Shown piece by piece: positions 11,190-23,149 of a stretch of 64,000 nucleotides of DNA (positions within the stretch are counted from its first letter, which is position 1; each line of letters starts with the position of its first letter). The position numbers were made by a program, and so were the translations under genes. Source of the stretch: Hydractinia symbiolongicarpus (lineage: Eukaryota; Cnidaria; Hydrozoa; Anthoathecata; Hydractiniidae); the NCBI RefSeq assembly GCF_029227915.1, contig NC_079876.1:10294001-10358000 (forward strand), in the 5' to 3' direction. The notes under the pieces are model-generated. The model was not told the origin of the DNA. It worked only from the letters and a program-made list of their open reading frames with translations, and did not search any database.

Positions 11190-13806
11190 CACCGTTAGAA
11201 AGTCAATAAAATGTAGTTTTTGAAACTGTCGCTATTTCTTCAGCGCGCAATAACGGCTAGGATTGGTCCCACAGTAAAAAATGACTTATTTATCTAAACT
11301 TTTAAATGAAGTGCTACCACAGCGCCCAGTGTAATCGCTGAGTTCCGGCAATCACGTCAAATTAAGGAGAATGTTATTTGTTGGAGTCCAGTTGGCTCAC
11401 TTATAGCGTTTTATAAGGTCACAGTCCAAAATCAGTTCAATTTAGTCCCACAGTCAATCGTTTCACTGTTAAAAGCGAAGCAACCTAGTAATATGAGAAA
11501 AATATCGCTAAATACATGTTGGTACGAATATGTGACCCAACCGTTGAAACTCAAACGGACTGACACCGTTAGAAAGTCAGTGAAATGTAGTATTTGAAAC
11601 TGTCTCTATTTCTTCAGCGCGCGCTTACGGCTAGGATTGGTCCCACAGTAAAGAATGACTTTTTTAGCTTAATTCTTAAATGAAGTGCTACCACAGCGCC
11701 CAGTGTAATCGCTGAGTTTCGCCAATCATGTCAAATTGAGAAGAATGTTATTTCTTGGAGTCCAATTTTCTCAGTTATCACATTTATTAGGTCACAGTCC
11801 AAAGTTAGTTCAATTAAGTCCCACAGTCAATCGTTTAAGTGTTAAAAGCGATGCAACCTAGTAATATCAAAAAAAATATCGCTAAATACATGTTGGTACG
11901 AATATGTGACGCAACCGTTGTAACTCAAACGGACTGACACCTTCAGATAGTCAATAAAATGTTGTTTTTGAAACTGTCGCTATTTCTTCAGCGCGCAATA
12001 ACGGCTAGGATTGGTCCCACAGTAAAAAATGACTTATTTATCTAAACTTTTAAATGAAGCGGTACCACAGGGCAAAGTGTAATCGCTAAGTTTCGGCAAT
12101 CCTGTCAAATTAAGAAGAATGTTTTTCTTGGAGTCCAATTGTCTCATTTATCACATTTATCAGGTCACAGTCCAAAAGTTAGTTCAATTAAGTCCCACAG
12201 TCAATCGTTTCACTGTTAAAAGCGATGCAACCTAGTAATATCAGATAAATATCGCTAAATACATGTTGGTACGAATATGTGACCCAACCGTTGAAACTCA
12301 AACGGACTGACACCGTTATAAAGTCAGTGAAATGTAGTATTTGAAACTGTCTCTATTTCTTCAGCGCGCGCTTACGGCTAGGATTGGTCCCACAGTAAAA
12401 AATGACTTTTTTAGCTTAATTCTTAAATGAAGTGCTACCACAGCGCCCAGTGTAATCGCTGAGTTCCGCCAATCATGTCAAATTGAGAAGAATGTAATTT
12501 CTTGGAGTCCAATTTTCTCATTTATCACATTTATTAGGTCACAGTCCAAAGTTAGTTCAATTAAGTCCCACAGTCAATCGTTTCAGTGTTAAAAGCGATG
12601 CAACCTAGTAATATCAAAAAAATATCGCTAAATACATGTTGGTACGAATATGTGACGCAACCGTTGTAACTCAAACGGACTGACACCGTTAAAAAGTCAA
12701 TAAAATGTAGTTTTTGAAACTGTCGCTATTTCTTCAGCGCGCAATAACGGCTAGGATTGGTCCCACAGTAAAAAATGACTTATTAATTTAAGTTTTTAAA
12801 TGAAGTGCTACCACAGCGCCCAGTGTAATCGCTGAGTTCCGGCAATCATGTCAAATTGAGAAGAATGTTATTTTTTGGAGTCCAGTTTTCTCATTTATCA
12901 CATTTATTAGGTCACAGTCCAAAGTTAGTTCAATTAAGTCCCACAGTCAATCGTTTCAGTGTTAAAAGCGATGCAACCTAGTAATATCAAAAAAAATATC
13001 GCTAAATACATGTTGGTACGAATATGTGACACAACCGTTGTAACTCAAACGGACTGACACCGTTAGAAAGTCAATAAAATGTAGTTTTTGAAACTGTCGC
13101 TATTTCTTCAGCGCGCAATAACGGCTAGGATTGGTTCCACAAGAAAAAAATGACTTATTTATCTAAACTTTTAAATGAAGCGGTACCACAGCGCCCAGTG
13201 TAATCGCTAAGTTCCGGCAATCCCGTCAAATTAAGAAGAATGTTTTTTCTTGGAGTCCAATTGTCTCATTTATCACATTTATCAGGTCACAGTCCAAAAG
13301 TTAGTTCAATTAAGTCCCACAGTCATTCGTTTCACTGTTAAAAGCGATGCAACCTAGTAATATCAGATAAATATCGCTAAATACATGTTGGTACGAATAT
13401 GTGACCCAACCGTTGAAACTCAAACGGACTGACACCGTTAGAAAGTCAGTGAAATGTAGTATTTGAAACTGTCTCTATTTCTTCAGCGCGCGCTTACGGC
13501 TAGGATTGGTCCCACAGTAAAAAATGACTTTTTTAGCTTAATTCTTAAATGAAGTGCTACCACAGCGCCCAGTGTAATCGCTGAGTTCCGCCAATCATGT
13601 CAAATTGAGAAGAATGTTATTTCTTGGAGTCCAATTTTCTCATTTATCACATTTATTAGGTCACAGTCCAAAGTTAGTTTAATTAAGTCCCACAGTCAAT
13701 CGTTTCAGTGTTAAAAGCAATGCAACCTAGTAATATCAAAAAAAATATCGCTAAATACATGTTGGTACGAATATGTGACGCAACCGTTGTAACTCAAACG
13801 GACTGA
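10816..13806 (+). repeat. Satellite domain 3 (8 monomers)
   Basis: Eight monomers mix the GCGCGCTTACGG, GCGCAATAACGG and TTGTTGGAGTCCAGTTGGC subtypes. Private changes here, including CAGTAAAGAATGAC near 11648, CGTTTAAGTG at 11832 and CACCTTCAGATAG at about 11938, recur 4485 bp downstream (16.13-16.43 kb), exactly 12 monomers. The variant TTGGTTCCACAAGAAAA at 13131 recurs at 17615, 19110 and 22474. Confidence 0.95.
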
Positions 13807-16048
13807 CACCGTTAGAAAGTCAATAAAATGTAGTTTTTGAAACTGTCGCTATTTCTTCAGCGCGCAATAACGGCTAGGATTGGTCCCACAGTAAAAAATG
13901 ACTTATTAATTTAAGTTTTAAATAAAGTGCTACCACAGCGCCCAGTGTAATCGCTGAGTTCCGGCAATCATGTCAAATTGAGAAGAATGTTATTTCTTGG
14001 AGTCCAATTTTCTCATTTATCACATTTATTAGGTCACAGTCCAAAGTTAGTTCAATTAAGTCCCACAGTCAATCGTTTCATTGTTAAAAGCGATGCAACC
14101 TAGTAATATCAAAAAAATATCGCTAAATACATGTTGGTACGAATATGTGACGCAACTGTTGTAACTCAAGCGGACTGACACTGTTAGAAAGTCAATAAAA
14201 TGAAGTTTTTGAAACTGTCGCTATTTCTTCAGCGCGCAATAACGGCTAGGATTGGTCCCACAGTAAAAAATGACTTATTTATCTAAACTTTTAAGTGAAG
14301 CGCTGCCACAACGCCCAGTGTAATCGCTGAGTTCCGGCAATCACGTCAAATTAAGAAGAATGTTTTTTGTTGGAGGCCAGTTGGCTCACTTATAGCATTT
14401 ATATGGTCACAGTCCAAAATCAGTTCAATTTAGTCCCACAGTCAATCGTTTCACTGTTAAAAGCGATGCAACCTAGTAATATCAAAACAAATATTGATTA
14501 ATACATGTTGGTACGAATATGTGACGCAACCGTTGTAACTCAAACGGACTGAAACCGTTAGAAAGTCAATAAAATGTAGTTTTTGAAACTGTTGCTATTT
14601 CTTTAGCGCGCGATAACGGCTACGATTGGTCCCACAGTAAAAAATGACTTTTTTAGCTTAATTCTTAAATGAAGTGCTACCACAGCGCCCAGTGTAATCG
14701 CTGAGTTCCGGCAATCATGTGAAATTGAGAAGAATGTTATTTCTTGGAGTCCAATTTTCTCATTTATCACATTTATTAGGTCACAGTCCAAAGTTAGTTC
14801 AATTAAGTTTCACAGTCAATCGTTTCATTGTTAAAAGCGATGCAACCTAGTAATATCAAAAAAAATATCGCTAAATACATGTTGGTACGAATATGTGACG
14901 CCACCGTTGAAACTCAAACGGACTGACACCTTTAGAAAGTCAGTGAAATGTAGTATTTGAAACTGTCTCTATTTCTTCAGCGCGCGCTTACGGCTAGGAT
15001 TGGTCCCACAGTAAAAAAATGACTTTTTTAGCTTAATTCTTAAATGAAGTGCTACCACAGCGCCCAGTAAAATCGCTGAGTTCCGCCAATCATGTCAAAT
15101 TGAGAAGAATGTTATTTCTTGAAGTCCAATTTTCTCATTTATCACATTTGTTAAGTCACAGTCCAAAGTTAGTTCAATTAAGTCCCACGGTCAATCGTTT
15201 CATTGTTAAAAGCGATGCAACCTAGTAATATAAAAAAAATATCGCTAAATACATGTTGGTACGAATATGTGGCGCAACCGTTGTAACTCAAACGGACTGA
15301 CACCGTTAGAAAGTCAATAAAATGTAGTTTTTGAAACTGTCGCTATTTCTTTAGCGCGCGATAACGGCTAAGATTGGTCCCACAGTAAAAAATGACTTAT
15401 TAATCTAAGTTTTTAAATGAAGTGCTACCACAGCGCCCAGTGTAATCGCTGAGTTCCGGCAATCATGTGAAATTGAGAAGAATGTTATTTCTTGGAGTCC
15501 AATTTTCTCATTTATCACATTTATTAGGTCACAGTCCAAAGTTAGTTCAATTAAGTTTCACAGTCAATCGTTTCATTGTTAAAAGCGATGCAACCTAGTA
15601 ATATCAAAAAAAATATCGCTAAATACATGTTGGTACGAATATGTGACCCAACCGTTGAAACTCAAACGGACTGACACCGTTAGAAAGTCAGTGAAATGTA
15701 GTATTTGAAACTGTCTCTATTTCTTCAGCGCGCGCTTACGGCTAGGATTGGTCCCACAGTAAAAAAATGACTTTTTTAGCTTAATTCTTAAATGAAGTGC
15801 TACCACAGCGCCCAGTAAAATCGCTGAGTTTGGCCAATCATGTCAAATTGAGAAGAATGTTATTTCTTGAAGTCCAATTTTCTCATTTATCACATTTGTT
15901 AAGTCACAGTCCAAAGTTAGTTCAATTAAGTCCCACGGTCAATCGTTTCATTGTTAAAAACGATGCAACCTAGTAATATCAAAAAAATATCGCTAAATAC
16001 ATGTTGGTACGAATATGTGGCGCAACCGTTGTAACTCAAACGGACTGA
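13807..16048 (+). repeat. Satellite domain 4 (6 monomers)
   Basis: The monomer order is: AATAAAGTGC type (13921), AAGCGCTGCCACAACG type (14298), GGCTACGATTGG with TTTCACAG type (about 14630), GCGCGCTTACGG with CCCAGTAAAATCGC, GGCTAAGATTGG type (about 15367), and again GCGCGCTTACGG. The first three recur in the same order 9343 bp downstream at 23150, and again 1869 bp further on at 25019. Confidence 0.94.
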
Positions 16049-19000
16049 CACCGTTAGAAAGTCAGTGAAATGTAGTATTTGAAACTGTCTCTATTTCTTC
16101 AGCGCGCGCTTACGGCTAGGATTGGTCCCACAGTAAAGAATGACTTTTTTAGCTTAATTCTTAAATGAAGTGCTACCACAGCGCCTAGTGTAATCGCTGA
16201 GTTACGCCAATCATGTCAAATTGAGAAGAATGTTATTTCTTGGAGTCCAATTTTCTCATTTATCACATTTATTAGGTCACAGTCCAAAGTTAGTTCAATT
16301 AAGTCCCACAGTCAATCGTTTAAGTGTTAAAAGCGATGCAACCTAGTAATATCAAAAAAAATATCGCTAAATACATGTTGGTACGAATATGTGACGCAAC
16401 CGTTGTAACTCAAACGGACTGACACCTTCAGATAGTCAATAAAATGTAGTTTTTGAAACTGTCACTATTTCTTCAGCGCGCAATAACGGTAGGATTGGTC
16501 CCACAGTAAAAATGGACTTATTTATCTAAACTTTTAAATGAAGCGGTACCACAGCGCCCAGTGTAATCGCTAAGTTCCGGCAATCCCGTCAAATTAAGAA
16601 GAATGTTTTTCTTGGAGTCCAATTGTCTCATTTATCACATTTATCAGGTCACAGTCCAAAAGTTAGTTCAATTAAGTCCCACAGTCAATCGTTTCACTGT
16701 TAAAAGCGATGCAACCTAGTAATATCAGATAAATATCGCTAAATACATGTTGGTACGAATATGTGACCCAACCGTTGAAACTCAAACGGACTGACACCGT
16801 TATAAAGTCAGTGAAATGTAGTATTTGAAACTGTCTCTATTTCTTCAGCGCGCGCTTACGGCTAGGATTGGTCCCACAGTAAAAAATGACTTTTTTAGCT
16901 TAATTCTTAAATGAAGTGCTACCACAGCGCCAATTGTAATCGCTGAGTTCCGCCAATCATGTCAAATTGAGAAGAATGTAATTTCTTGGAGTCCAATTTT
17001 CTCATTTATCACATTTATTAGGTCACAGTCCAAAGTTAGTTCAATTAAGTCCCACAGTCAATCGTTTCAGTGTTAAAAGCGATGCAACCTAGTAATATCA
17101 AAAAAATATCGCAAAATACATGTTGGTACGAATATGTGACGCAACCGTTGTAACTCAAACGGACTGACACCGTTAAAAAGTCAATAAAATGTAGTTTTTG
17201 AAACTGTCGCTATTTCTTCAACGCGCAATAACGGCTAGGATTGGTCCCACAGTAAAAAATGACTTATTAATTTAAGTTTTTAAATGAAGTGCTACCACAG
17301 CGCCCAGTGTAATCGCTGAGTTCCGGCAATCATGTCAAATTCAGAAGAATGTTATTTTTTGGAGTCCAATTTTCTCATTTATCACATTTATTAGGTCACA
17401 GTCCAAAGTTAGTTCAATTAAGTCCCACAGTCAATCGTTTCAGTGTTAAAAGCGATGCAACCTAGTAATATCAAAAAAAATATCGCTAAATACATGTTGG
17501 TACGAATATGTGATGCAACCGTTGTAACTCAAACGGACTGACACCGTTAGAAAGTCAATAAAATGTAGTTTTTGAAACTGTCGCTATTTCTTCAGCGCGC
17601 AATAACGGCTAGGATTGGTTCCACAAGAAAAAAATGACTTATTTATCTAAACTTTTAAATGAAGCGGTACCACAGCGCCCAGTGTAATCGCTAAGTTCCG
17701 GCAATCCCGTCAAATTAAGAAGAATGTTATTTCTTGGAGTCCAATTTTCTCATTTATCACATTTATTAGGTCACAGTCCAAAGTTAGTTCAATTAAGTCC
17801 CACAGTCAATCGTTTAAGTGTTAAAAGCGATGCAACCTAGTAATATCAAAAAAAATATCGCTAAATACATGTTGGTACGAATATGTGACGCAACCGTTGT
17901 AACTCAAACGGACTGACACCTTCAGATAGTCAATAAAATGTAGTTTTTGAAACTGTCGCTATTTCTTCAGCGCGCAATAACGGCTAGGATTGGTCCCACA
18001 GTAAAAAATGACTTATTTATCTAAACTTTTAAATGAAGCGGTACCACAGCGCCCAGTGTAATCGCTAAGTTCCGGGAATCCCGTCAAATTAAGAAGAATG
18101 TTTTTCTTGGAGTCCAATTGTCTCATTTATCACATTTATCAGGTCACAGTCCAAAAGTTAGTTCAATTAAGTCCCACAGTCAATCGTTTCACTGTTAAAA
18201 GCGATGCAACCTAGTAATATCAGATAAATATCGCTAAATACATGTTGGTACGAATATGTGACCCAACCGTTGAAACTCAAACGGACTGACACCGTTATAA
18301 AGTCAGTGAAATGTAGTATTTGAAACTGTCTCTATTTCTTCAGCGCGCGCTTACGGCTAGGATTGGTCCCACAGTAAAAAATGACTTTTTTAGCTTAATT
18401 CTTAAATGAAGTGCTACCACAGCGCCCAGTGTAATCGCTGAGTTCCGCCAATCATGTCAAATTGAGAAGAATGTAATTTCTTGGAGTCCAATTTTCTCAT
18501 TTATCACATTTATTAGGTCACAGTCCAAAGTTAGTTCAATTAAGTCCCACAGTCAATCGTTTCAGTGTTAAAAGCGATGCAACCTAGTAATATCAAAAAA
18601 ATATCGCTAAATACATGTTGGTACGAATATGTGACGCAACCGTTGTAACTCAAACGGACTGACACCGTTAAAAAGTCAATAAAATGTAGTTTTTGAAACT
18701 GTCGCTATTTCTTCAGCGCGCAATAACGGCTAGGATTGGTCCCACAGTAAAAAATGACTTATTAATTTAAGTTTTTAAATGAAGTGCTACCACAGCGCCC
18801 AGTGTAATCGCTGAGTTCCGGCAATCATGTCAAATTGAGAAGAATGTTATTTTTTGGAGTCCAATTTTCTCATTTATCACATTTATTAGGTCACAGTCCA
18901 AAGTTAGTTCAATTAAGTCCCACAGTCAATCGTTTCAGTGTTAAAAGCGATGCAACCTAGTAATATCAAAAAAAATATCGCTAAATACATGTTGGTACGA

Positions 19001-22000
19001 ATATGTGACGCAACCGTTGTAACTGAAACGGACTGACACCGTTAGAAAGTCAATAAAATGTAGTTTTTGAAACTGTCGCTATTTCTTCAGCGCGTAATAA
19101 CGGCTAGGATTGGTTCCACAAGAAAAAAATGACTTATTTATCTAAACTTTTAAATGAAGCGGTACCACAGCGCCCAGTGTAATCGCTAAGTTCCGGCAAT
19201 CCCGTCAAATTAAGAAGAATGTTTTTTCTTGGAGTCAAATTGTCTCATTTATCACATTTATCAGGTCACAGTCCAAAAGTTAGTTCAATTAAGTCCCACA
19301 GTCATTCGTTTCACTGTTAAAAGCGATGCAACCTAGTAATATCAGATAAATATCGCTAAATACATGTTGGTACGAATATGTGACCCAACCGTTGAAACTC
19401 AAACGGACTGACACCGTTAGAAAGTCAGTGAAATGTAGTATTTGAAACTGTCTCTATTTCTTCAGCGCGCGCTTACGGCTAGGATTGGTCCCACAGTAAA
19501 AAATGACTTTTTTAGCTTAATTCTTAAATGAAGTGCTACCACAGCGCCCAGTGTAATCGCTGAGTTCCGCCAATCATGTCAAATTGAGAAGAATGTTATT
19601 TCTTGGAGTCCAATTTTCTCATTTATCACATTTATTAGGTCACAGTCCAAAGTTAGTTCAATTAAGTCCCACAGTCAATCGTTTCAGTGTTAAAAGCAAT
19701 GCAACCTAGTAATATCAAAAAAAATATCGCTAAATACATGTTGGTACGAATATGTGACGCAACCGTTGTAACTCAAACGGACTGACACCGTTAGAAAGTC
19801 AATAAAATGTAGTTTTTGAAACTGTCGCTATTTCTTCAGCGCGCAATAACGGCTAGGATTGGTCCCACAGTAAAGAATGACTTTTTTAGCTTAATTCTTA
19901 AATGAAGTGCTACCACAGCGCCCAGTGTAATCGCTGAGTTACGCCAATCATGCCAAATTGAGAAGAATGTTATTTCTTGGAGTCCAATTTTCTCATTTAT
20001 CACATTTATTAGGTCACAGTCCAAAGTTAGTTCAATTAAGTCCCACAGTCAATCGTTTCACTGTTAAAAGCGATGCAACCTAGTAATATCAGATAAATAT
20101 CGCTAAATACATGTTGGTACGAATATGTGACCCAACCATTGAAACTCAAACGGACTGACACCGTTATAAAGTCAGTGAAATGTAGTATTTGAAACTGTCT
20201 CTATTTCTTCAGCGCGCGCTTACGGCTAGGATTGGTCCCACAGTAAAAAATGACTTTTTTAGCTTAATTCTTAAATGAAGTGCTACCACAGCGCCAATTG
20301 TAATCGCTGAGTTCCGCCAATCATGTCAAATTGAGAAGAATGTAATTTCTTGGAGTCCAATTTTCTCATTTATCACATTTATTAGGTCACAGTCCAAAGT
20401 TAGTTCAATTAAGTCCCACAGTCAATCGTTTCAGTGTTAAAAGCGATGCAACCTAGTAATATCAAAAAAATATCGCTAAATACATGTTGGTACAAATATG
20501 TGACGCAACCGTTGTAACTCAAACGGACTGACACCGTTAAAAAGTCAATAAAATGTAGTTTTTGAAACTGTCGCTATTTCTTCAACGCGCAATAACGGCT
20601 AGGATTGGTTCCACAGTAAAAAATGACTTATTAATTTAAGTTTTTAAATGAAGTGCTACCACAGCGCCCAGTGTAATCGCTGAGTTCCGGCAATCATGTC
20701 AAATTGAGAAGAATGTTATTTTTTGGAGTCCAATTTTCTCATTTATCACATTTATTAGGTCACAGTCCAAAGTTAGTTCAATTAAGTCCCACAGTCAATC
20801 GTTTCAGTGTTAAAAGCGATGCAACCTAGTAATATCAAAAAAAATATCGCTAAATACATGTTGGTACGAATATGTGACGCAACCGTTGAAACTCAAACGG
20901 ACTGACACCGTTAGAAAGTCAATAAAATGTAGTTTTTGAAACTGTCGCTATTTCTTCAGCGCGCAATAACGGCTAGGATTGGTCCCACAAGAAAAAAACG
21001 ACTTATTTATCTAAACTTTTAAATGAAGCGGTACCACAGCGCCCAGTGTAATCGCTAAGTTCCGGCAATCCCGTCAAATTAAGAAGAATGTTATTTCTTG
21101 GAGTCCAATTTTCTCATTTATCACATTTATTAGGTCACAGTCCAAAGTTAGTTCAATTAAGTCCCACAGTCAATCGTTTAAGTGTTAAAAGCGATGCAAC
21201 CTAGTAATATCAAAAAAAATATCGCTAAATACATGTTGGTACGAATATGTGACGCAACCGTTGTAACTCAAACGGACTGACACCTTCAGATAGTCAATAA
21301 AATGTAGTTTTTGAAACTGTCGCTATTTCTTCAGCGCGCAATAACGGCTAGGATTGGTCCCACAGTAAAAAATGACTTATTTATCTAAACTTTTAAATGA
21401 AGCGGTACCACAGCGCCCAGTGTAATCGCTAAGTTCCGGGAATCCCGTCAAATTAAGAAGAATGTTTTTCTTGGAGTCCAATTGTCTCATTTATCACATT
21501 TATCAGGTCACAGTCCAAAAGTTAGTTCAATTAAGTCCCACAGTCAATCGTTTCACTGTTAAAAGCGATGCAACCTAGTAATATCAGATAAATATCGCTA
21601 AATACATGTTGGTACGAATATGTGACCCAACCGTTGAAACTCAAACGGACTGACACCGTTATAAAGTCAGTGAAATGTAGTATTTGAAACTGTCTCTATT
21701 TCTTCAGCGCGCGCTTACGGCTAGGATTGGTCCCACAGTAAAAAATGACTTTTTTAGCTTAATTCTTAAATGAAGTGCTTCCACAGCGCCCAGTGTAATC
21801 GCTGAGTTCCGCCAATCATGTCAAATTGAGAAGAATGTAATTTCTTGGAGTCCAATTTTCTCATTTATCACATTTATTAGGTCACAGTCCAAAGTTAGTT
21901 CAATTAAGTCCCACAGTCAATCGTTTCAGTGTTAAAAGCGATGCAACCTAGTAATATCAAAAAAATATCGCTAAATACATGTTGGTACGAATATGTGACG

Positions 22001-23149
22001 CAACCGTTGTAACTCAAACGGACTGACACCGTTAAAAAGTCAATAAAATGTAGTTTTTGAAACTGTCGCTATTTCTTCAGCGCGCAATAACGGCTAGGAT
22101 TGGTCCCACAGTAAAAAATGACTTATTAATTTAAGTTTTTAAATGAAGTGCTACCACAGCGCCCAGTGTAATCGCTGAGTTCCGGCAATCATGTCAAATT
22201 GAGAAGAATGTTATTTTTTGGAGTCCAATTTTCTCATTTATCACATTTATTAGGTCACAGTCCAAAGTTAGTTCAATTAAGTCCCACAGTCAATCGTTTC
22301 AGTGTTAAAAGCGATGCAACCTAGTAATATCAAAAAAAATATCGCTAAATACATGTTGGTACGAATATGTGACGCAACCGTTGTAACTGAAACGGACTGA
22401 CACCGTTAGAAAGTCAATAAAATGTAGTTTTTGAAACTGTCGCTATTTCTTCAGCGCGCAATAACGGCTAGGATTGGTTCCACAAGAAAAAAATGACTTA
22501 TTTATCTAAACTTTTAAATGAAGCAGTACCACAGCGCCCAGTGTAATCGCTAAGTTCCGGCAATCCCGTCAAATTAAGAAGAATGTTTTTTCTTGGAGTC
22601 AAATTGTCTCATTTATCACATTTATCAGGTCACAGTCCAAAAGTTAGTTCAATTAAGTCCCACAGTCATTCGTTTCACTGTTAAAAGCGATGCAACCTAG
22701 TAATATCAGATAAATATCGCTAAATACATGTTGGTACGAATATGTGACCCAACCGTTGAAACTCAAACGGACTGACACCGTTAGAAAGTCAGTGAAATGT
22801 AGTATTTGAAACTGTCTCTATTTCTTCAGCGCGCGCTTACGGCTAGGATTGGTCCCACAGTAAAAAATGACTTTTTTAGCTTAATTCTTAAATGAAGTGC
22901 TACCACAGCGCCCAGTGTAATCGCTGAGTTCCGCCAATCATGTCAAATTGAGAAGAATGTTATTTCTTGGAGTCCAATTTTCTCATTTATCACATTTATT
23001 AGGTCACAGTCCAAAGTTAGTTCAATTAAGTCCCACAGTCAATCGTTTCAGTGTTAAAAGCAATGCAACCTAGTAATATCAAAAAAAATATCGCTAAATA
23101 CATGTTGGTACGAATATGTGACGCAACCGTTGTAACTTAAACGGACTGA
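16049..23149 (+). repeat. Satellite domain 5 (19 monomers, 3364-bp 9-mer displacement)
   Basis: A stretch from about 16.7 to 19.87 kb is repeated from about 20.05 to 23.23 kb at an offset of exactly 3364 bp (9 monomers). Shared private variants are CGCCAATTGTAATCG (16928/20292), CGTTTAAGTG (17811/21175), TTCCGGGAATCC (18071/21435) and AACTGAAACGG (19021/22385). The monomer at about 19.87 kb breaks this register: it instead matches one at 16.13 kb (10 monomers away), so the right edge of the first copy is itself recombinant. Confidence 0.95.

Noticed and set aside
14603-14791. Minus-strand open frames of 62-65 codons with nearly the same product at 14603-14791, 19836-20024, 23946-24134, 25815-26003 and 63413-63610
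   Set aside because: The repeated product reflects monomer subtypes with the AGCTTAATTCTTAAATG segment; most other monomers have stops in this frame, so there is no sign of selection for a protein.
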